15,325 bases of DNA, taken from NCBI GenBank assembly GCA_036446835.1, contig JAZFTT010000265.1, positions 1-15,325 on the forward strand, read 5' to 3'. Shown here piece after piece: positions 15,028 through 15,325 of the stretch; position 1 is the stretch's first letter, and every line of letters begins with the position of its first letter. Position numbers and translations under genes: made by a program. The notes under the pieces are model-generated. The model was not told where the DNA came from, did no database searches, and saw only the letters and a program-made list of their open reading frames with translations. The DNA comes from SZUA-217 sp036446835 (lineage in GTDB: Bacteria > Actinomycetota > Acidimicrobiia > Spongiisociales > ZC4RG35).

Positions 15028-15325
15028 ATGAGCGATGTTGTGCGGGCAGCACTCGTGCAGGCCGAGTGGACCGGCGAAAAGGAGTCCATGGTCGAGAAAA
15101 ACGTCCAGTACGCGTTGGAAGCCGCCGACCAGGGGGCTCAAGTTCTGTGTTTTCAGGAGATCTTCAATTCGCCGTACTTCTGCACGGTTCAGGATCCGCG
15201 CCACTACGACGAGGCCGAGGAAATTCCGAACGGCCCGACCATTCAGCGGATGATCGCTCTCGCCAAGGAAACGGGGATGGTGTTGATCGTGCCCATCTAC
15301 GAACGTGTCGACGAAGGGACCTTCT
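15028..15325 (+). CDS. Beta-ureidopropionase / N-carbamoylputrescine amidase-like hydrolase (3' end outside window)
   Basis: The first 99 codons of a nitrilase-superfamily gene cut by the right edge. The sequence VRAALVQAEWTGEKESM, then GAQVLCFQEIFNSPYFC and EEIPNGPTIQRMIALAKETGMVLIVPIYE, is typical of the beta-ureidopropionase (PydC-like)/N-carbamoylputrescine amidase group; Glu44 is the first residue of the catalytic triad. The Lys and Cys are beyond the edge. The ATG at 15028 has AGAGGAG 7 nt upstream and a good promoter. It is not a close copy of the carbamoylase at 13957-14910: the two belong to different branches. In similar actinobacterial loci this gene sits next to a dihydropyrimidinase/hydantoinase, which would be looked for just to the right. 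Substrate choice between beta-alanine-type and putrescine-type ureides cannot be made from this fragment. Confidence 0.85.
   Translation, partial: MSDVVRAALVQAEWTGEKESMVEKNVQYALEAADQGAQVLCFQEIFNSPYFCTVQDPRHYDEAEEIPNGPTIQRMIALAKETGMVLIVPIYERVDEGTF

Overview
This window is G+C-rich (about 60% by eye) bacterial DNA. Shine-Dalgarno starts mix with GTG and TTG starts and one apparently leaderless gene, which fits an actinobacterium, perhaps an uncultured Acidimicrobiia-like lineage. No rRNA, phage, insertion sequence or CRISPR was seen, so the taxonomy is inference only.

Left part (1-3528), ordinary chromosome: the 3' end of a molybdopterin oxidoreductase of the sulfite-oxidase/YedY type joined to a pentapeptide-repeat tail, then trpS, an unidentified multi-pass membrane protein, a hemolysin III (TrhA/PAQR) membrane protein, and, facing them, a UPF0316/DUF2179 membrane protein.

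Right part (3848-15325), a catabolic island: a compact SsnA-like aminohydrolase and a full-length YgfK-like flavin/Fe-S oxidoreductase run rightwards. They converge, with 13 bp between stop codons, on a four-gene leftward operon whose genes all overlap: an N-carbamoyl-D-amino-acid amidohydrolase, an XdhD-type molybdenum hydroxylase (2Fe-2S plus Mo domains, no FAD domain), a second YgfK-like protein lacking the GltD-like flavoprotein module, and diaminopropionate ammonia-lyase (YgeX/DpaL). A second carbon-nitrogen hydrolase of the beta-ureidopropionase/N-carbamoylputrescine amidase type starts divergently at 15028 and leaves the window. The divergent promoters share one 23-bp near-palindrome holding both -35 boxes.

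The gene set (ssnA, ygfK, xdhD, ygeX) is the core of the E. coli ygeX-ygfK-ssnA-xdhD cluster, associated with anaerobic, reductive purine/urate breakdown to 2,3-diaminopropionate. Here the carbamoyl-handling genes of E. coli (ygeW, ygeY) are not seen, and two ureido hydrolases occupy the cluster instead. I infer a variant pathway: the Mo hydroxylase and YgfK proteins oxidise and reduce the purine, ring opening yields a ureido-acid such as 2,3-diureidopropionate, the two hydrolases remove the alpha- and beta-carbamoyl groups, and DpaL converts diaminopropionate to pyruvate and ammonia. A hydantoinase/dihydropyrimidinase (HyuA) is expected beyond the right edge.
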